From assembly GCF_002237445.1 (NCBI RefSeq), contig NZ_CP022527.1, forward strand, positions 2,307,913 to 2,371,912: a stretch of DNA of 64,000 nt, given 5' to 3'. Made by a program: the position numbers and the translations under genes. The notes below the pieces were generated by a model. The model was not told the DNA's origin, searched no databases, and saw nothing but the letters and a program-made list of their open reading frames with translations. This document shows positions 61,002 through 64,000 of this stretch, piece by piece; within the stretch, counting starts at the first letter, position 1; each line of letters opens with the position of its first letter. The DNA comes from Neisseria sp. KEM232 (GTDB lineage Bacteria; Pseudomonadota; Gammaproteobacteria; Burkholderiales; Neisseriaceae).

Positions 61002-61059
61002 AGATATAGTGGTACATAGTCTTGTTTCCACAACATACTTTTAGTAGCCGATGTCTCAA

Positions 61060-61420
61060 AAGCAACAACGGACAGCAGGATGCCGTCCTGTTGTCTGCCG
61101 AAGCCGGTTTCGGCTTTAAATCCGCCGGCAAAGAGTAAAACCAAAACTACCGCCAAAGCCGGCAAAGCAGCCTGAAAGCCGGCAGCGACATCGTCGTCCA
61201 AGGCGGCAGCCTCGAGGCATGCGACAGCATCCGTCTCGATTCTGCACGCAGCATTCTGCTGCAATCCGTCCAAATCATCGGCAACACCGTCGGCCACGGC
61301 AAAAATAAAAACAAAAACGCAGCCGACCAAACCGTTACCCACTTTATATGTTTACCGCCGCCTTAGCCTATGCCAACAGCGGCTTCGCTGCCGACATCCA
61401 AGCCGACGAATCCGCTTTGT
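61060..61420 (+). pseudogene. Haemagglutinin/TpsA-CdiA fragments
   Basis: One frame reads QQDAVLLSAEAGFGFKSAGK, stop at 61136, then SLKAGSDIVVQGGSLEACDS and IRLDSARSILLQSVQIIG, the repeat style of filamentous haemagglutinin/CdiA stalks. A second frame near 61350-61420 gives FTAALAYANSGFAADIQADE, like the end of a TpsA signal peptide, and is cut by a Correia-like element. This is debris of a two-partner-secretion exoprotein. Confidence 0.65.
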
Positions 61421-61510
61421 ATAGTGAGCCAAAATAGAAAAGATACAAGGCAGCAAGCCGCAGACAGTATGGGTAATACGGCAAGGCGCAGCAACGCCGT
61501 ATATTTTTTA
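61420..61510. mobile_element. Truncated Correia-like element
   Basis: Begins TATAGTGAGCCAAAATAGAA and carries the same core as the copies at 22281 and 63789 in the opposite orientation, but loses the other terminal repeat at about 61510. Confidence 0.8.
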
Positions 61511-61830
61511 TAAATTTCTTAAAGTACCGTCAAACCCAAAGCAGCCAGAAAGAAATACGCTCTTTGAGGTGTTGCAGCAAACGGGAGAGGGAATTCTGTT
61601 GCCGACAGGCTTCAGACGGCCTTAAAGGAAACATCCCGTAGGTCAGATACCCGTATCCGACATTTTCAGGCCGTCTGAAACCGCCAATCCCGCCGCGTAC
61701 CAAACTCTCCCTGCGCCCCAATTGCGGGAAGAGGGTAGGTGGCATTTGCAGAACTACGTTTTGCCGATGTCCTGAAAGTGTTGTCCGAAAGTGCAAAAGG
61801 CCGTCTGAAACCCGCAAGAAAGGACAAACC
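61511..61830. other. Repeat-rich spacer
   Basis: About 320 bases with no gene. It holds reverse and forward DUS copies (about 61610-61680 and 61798) and a decayed copy of the repeat that accompanies the G-quadruplex motif (CCGCCGCGTACCAAACTC near 61687). Confidence 0.6.
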
Positions 61831-62697
61831 ATGCACAGCCAGGGAAGCCCCGAATACATCCCCGTCGACGGCGCGCGCTGTCTGTTTGCCCAAGTGCTGC
61901 CCGCCGAACAGGACAGCGGCACGCTGGTGGTGTTTGAAAGCGGCGGCGCGTCCACCCGCTCGATTTGGGCGCCGGTGCAGGCGCAGACCGCCGCCTTCGC
62001 CCGCGCCGTCGTTTACGACCGCGCCGGACTCGGCCGCTCCGACCCCGACCCGCACGGCCGCACCCTTGCGCGCATGGCCGCCGATCTCAACCGCCTGCTC
62101 GATTATTTCGCCGCGCCCTGCTGCATACTCGTCGGCCACAGCGCCGGCGGCGCCATCGTCCGCCTGGCCGCCGCCGAGCGTCCCGAACGCATCACCGGCC
62201 TAGTGCTGGCCGACCCCGCCGACGAAGCCGACGACACCCTGTTTTCCCCCGCCTTCCGCCGCGCCGAGCGCATCGGCATCGCCGCCCACCGCCTGCTCGC
62301 CCATGCCCGCCTGCTGCCGCTGCTCTACCGCCGCCTGCTCGCCGCCCTGCCCGCCGATGCCTCCGCCGATTTGCGCCGCGACGGCATGACGCCCGCCGTG
62401 TTCCGCACCTGCGCCGAGCAGTCGCGCACCTTTCTCGACGAACTCTACGCATGGCGGCGCAACCCGCCCGACACCGGCGCCATCCCGCTGACCATCGTCT
62501 CCGGCGCCCTGCCCGGCAGCGGTATCAGCCGCAAAGCGCGCGCGCACCTAAACGCACTGCACGAACAACGCGCCCGCGCCGCGCCGCACGGACGCCACAT
62601 TACCGCCCCGCATTCCGGCCACTACGTGCCGCTGGACGACGCCGAACTGCTGGCAGCGGAAATCCGCCGCTTGGCCGTGGCGGATAAGGACGTCTGA
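61831..62697 (+). CDS. Alpha/beta hydrolase
   Basis: A 288-residue hydrolase: oxyanion region VVFESGGASTRSIW, VVYDRAGLGRSDPDP, nucleophile elbow LVGHSAGGAI (Ser in GHSAG), and catalytic His near the end in APHSGHYVPLDD. No signal peptide. Substrate unknown; the arrangement resembles epoxide-hydrolase/haloperoxidase-like esterases. Confidence 0.88.
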   Translation: MHSQGSPEYIPVDGARCLFAQVLPAEQDSGTLVVFESGGASTRSIWAPVQAQTAAFARAVVYDRAGLGRSDPDPHGRTLARMAADLNRLLDYFAAPCCILVGHSAGGAIVRLAAAERPERITGLVLADPADEADDTLFSPAFRRAERIGIAAHRLLAHARLLPLLYRRLLAALPADASADLRRDGMTPAVFRTCAEQSRTFLDELYAWRRNPPDTGAIPLTIVSGALPGSGISRKARAHLNALHEQRARAAPHGRHITAPHSGHYVPLDDAELLAAEIRRLAVADKDV

Positions 62698-62765
62698 AAG
62701 CGGGCAATCTGCCGCGCACCTGACTCCTTCCCCCGAGAACCCCCAAAACGCCTGCAAGTCCAACC

Positions 62766-63545
62766 ATGTCCGCCGCCGACCTCCCCGCCCTAATCGAAGA
62801 AGCCTACCGCCTGTTCGCCACCTGCCGCGCCGCCTTCCCGCTGGCTATTTGCGGCTGCCCCTGCTGCTCGCCCCAAGATTTCCAGCGCGAACTACTGAGC
62901 TTTCCCCTGCGGCAAATCCCCGAAGACTGTCTGCAAACCTATCTCGGCAGCGTTCCTTCGGACTACGAAGCTGCCACCGCCCGAGACATGAAATACTTTC
63001 TGCCGCGCATACTCGATGGCATCGCACGCGGCGAAGACATCCCCAGTCTGGAAGAAATGCAGCTCGACAAACTGCGCTGCGACCTGTCCGAAGTCTGGTC
63101 GGCTGCCGAATCGGACTTTATGCACCGCTTCGCCCGCGCTTGGTTTGCCCGCCGGCTCACCGCACCCGACGGCAACCCCGCCGCCGCGCTGCTGATGTTC
63201 CACTACGCCGATTTGGACATCACCGCCGAACTGCTCGACATCTGGACGCAGCACGCCGACCGCCTGCCCGCTCTTGCCGCCTTTGTCGAAACGTGGACGG
63301 CGCTGCCCGTCGGCAGCAAAAAATGGCGGCAGGATTTTTATCTGCCCGCCGGCCGCCGCCAAGATCCTGCGGTCTTCAACCAAGCCTTCGAGGAATGGTT
63401 CGCCCGACCCGCTACCCGCGCCGCCTTCCATGCCGCCCTTGAAACCGCGCTGCTGGCAGGAAGCGTTCCCGGCGACGAAGTGCCGCTGTGGGAATGCTGC
63501 TACGATGGTCTCGAAAGCAGCCTGAAAGTATCAAAGGCCGTCTGA
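62766..63545 (+). CDS. Hypothetical protein with Cys-rich N-terminal motif
   Basis: A 259-residue soluble protein. Near residue 30 it carries CGCPCC, a possible metal site; the rest is mainly helical and Trp/Phe rich (YFLPRILDGIARGEDIPSLE, FHYADLDITAELLDIWTQHA). No family is recognised. It follows the hydrolase by 68 bases and may be co-transcribed. The stop is a DUS (-KAV). Confidence 0.75.
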   Translation: MSAADLPALIEEAYRLFATCRAAFPLAICGCPCCSPQDFQRELLSFPLRQIPEDCLQTYLGSVPSDYEAATARDMKYFLPRILDGIARGEDIPSLEEMQLDKLRCDLSEVWSAAESDFMHRFARAWFARRLTAPDGNPAAALLMFHYADLDITAELLDIWTQHADRLPALAAFVETWTALPVGSKKWRQDFYLPAGRRQDPAVFNQAFEEWFARPATRAAFHAALETALLAGSVPGDEVPLWECCYDGLESSLKVSKAV

Positions 63546-63595
63546 AAACGTCAAACCCGCCGCGTACCAAACTCCCTCCCCTGCGCCCTAAGCGC

Positions 63596-63619
63596 GGGGG
63601 AGGGCAGGGGTGGGGGTGG
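63596..63619 (+). repeat. G-quadruplex-capable dispersed repeat, second copy
   Basis: GGGGGAGGGCAGGGGTGGGG plus a further G run: four G tracts with loops of 1-2 bases, nearly identical to 17567-17590 and followed by the same GTTCGCAGAACTGC. Confidence 0.6.
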
Positions 63620-63788
63620 CAGTTCGCAGAACTGCTTTTATTTCCGCCCCGCAAAGTTTTCGCAACGGCCGACGCTTCCGCCCTGTACAACACGACTTTC
63701 TCCGCAAGCGTGAGAGGAAACTCTTTCGGCCGACGGGTTTCAGACGGCCTTAACGGCGGTCTGGAAAAAAGAGGAGCCGCAGTTAAGA

Positions 63789-63894
63789 TATAGTGAGCCA
63801 AAATAAAAAATATACGGCGTTGCTGCGCCTTGCCGTATTACCCATACTGTCTGCGGCTTGCTGCCTTGTATCTTTTCTATTTTGGCTCACTATA
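63789..63894. mobile_element. Complete Correia-like element
   Basis: 106 bp with both TATAGTGAGCCAAAATA ends intact and only one core base differing from the copy inside hsdR (GCGGCTTG against GCGTCTTG). It lies 64 bases from the IS630-like transposase start. Confidence 0.85.
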
Positions 63895-63958
63895 GTTAAA
63901 CAAAACAAAAAGTATATAATTCTCTCCCTTAACTCCACACCTTACCCGTTCCCGTTTT

Positions 63959-64000
63959 ATGGCCTACTCTATCGATTTCCGTCAAAAAGCATTAAACAAC
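63959..64000 (+). CDS. IS630-like transposase, 5' end (partial)
   Basis: The first 14 codons, MAYSIDFRQKALNN, match the start of IS630/Tc1-mariner-type transposases. TATAAT lies about 40 bases upstream. The rest is beyond the window. Confidence 0.65.
   Translation, partial: MAYSIDFRQKALNN

Larger units (their letters stand above)
63546..63958. other. Intergenic region with G4 repeat and Correia-like element
   Basis: Holds CCGCCGCGTACCAAACTCCC, a hairpin of CCCTCCCC/GGGGGAGGG, the G4 motif, a reverse DUS near 63738, the Correia-like element, and TATAAT at 63915-63920 before the terminal transposase gene. Confidence 0.65.

Overview
The window is a GC-rich chromosomal segment from a Neisseria-type betaproteobacterium. 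The DNA uptake sequence AGGCCGTCTGAA (AG-DUS dialect) and its reverse complement occur dozens of times, often as closely spaced inverted pairs that form terminator hairpins. Correia-type elements, dRS3 repeats, IS1016 sequences, a ComEA remnant and a lipoyl-domain Lpd agree with this. The AG dialect and high GC fit a commensal Neisseria better than the meningococcus or gonococcus; I cannot name the species from sequence alone.

Layout. 1-11.2 kb: uvrC, two small lipoproteins, tadA, a CAU-anticodon tRNA, ettA, a zur/COG0523 GTPase operon, folA, uvrA. 11.0-13.8 kb: an AT-rich accessory gene with a HEPN-like motif, then a REP-associated transposase (RAYT) gene flanked by six inverted GTAG-headed palindromes. 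13.8-21.8 kb: rfbA, a broken leucine-rich-repeat-like gene, rfbD, recN, proQ, pssA, queH. 21.8-27.3 kb: a decayed type I restriction locus with intact hsdM, no hsdS, and hsdR cut at one end by an IS1016-like element and at the other by a Correia-like element. 27.3-34.3 kb: DeoR regulator, ruvB, prfA, a periplasmic cyclophilin, rpsU, yqeY. 34.4-40.8 kb: the pyruvate dehydrogenase genes aceE-aceF-lpdA. 41.2-51 kb: smr-type gene, murI, tRNA-Glu, an IS1016/comEA chimera, an EamA transporter, a nitroreductase and a divergent MarR regulator, apaH, recX, gph, luxS-mtnN, trmJ. 51.3-57.3 kb: suhB and a dispersed thiamine cluster (thiO, thiE, thiS, thiG) headed by a TPP riboswitch. 57.3-59.8 kb: a PTS phosphorelay (EIIA, HPr, EI) with no permease. 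59.8-64 kb: an accessory tail with the end of a polymorphic toxin and its overlapping CdiI-like immunity gene, haemagglutinin debris, an alpha/beta hydrolase, two more Correia-like elements and the start of an IS630-like transposase.

Functional links. Zur and its overlapping GTPase suggest zinc control. luxS-mtnN forms the S-adenosylhomocysteine recycling pair with an ATGA overlap. aceE/aceF/lpdA supply the three PDH subunits. thiO/S/G/E build the thiazole half of thiamine and join it to the pyrimidine. UvrA, UvrC, RuvB, RecN and RecX are DNA repair proteins scattered through the core.

The most unusual parts are the RAYT/REP system, the HEPN-like gene whose stop codon lies in a REP, the IS1016-ComEA fusion, the orphan toxin/immunity junction, the rpsU leader carrying a ten-base anti-SD complement, and two G-quadruplex repeats.
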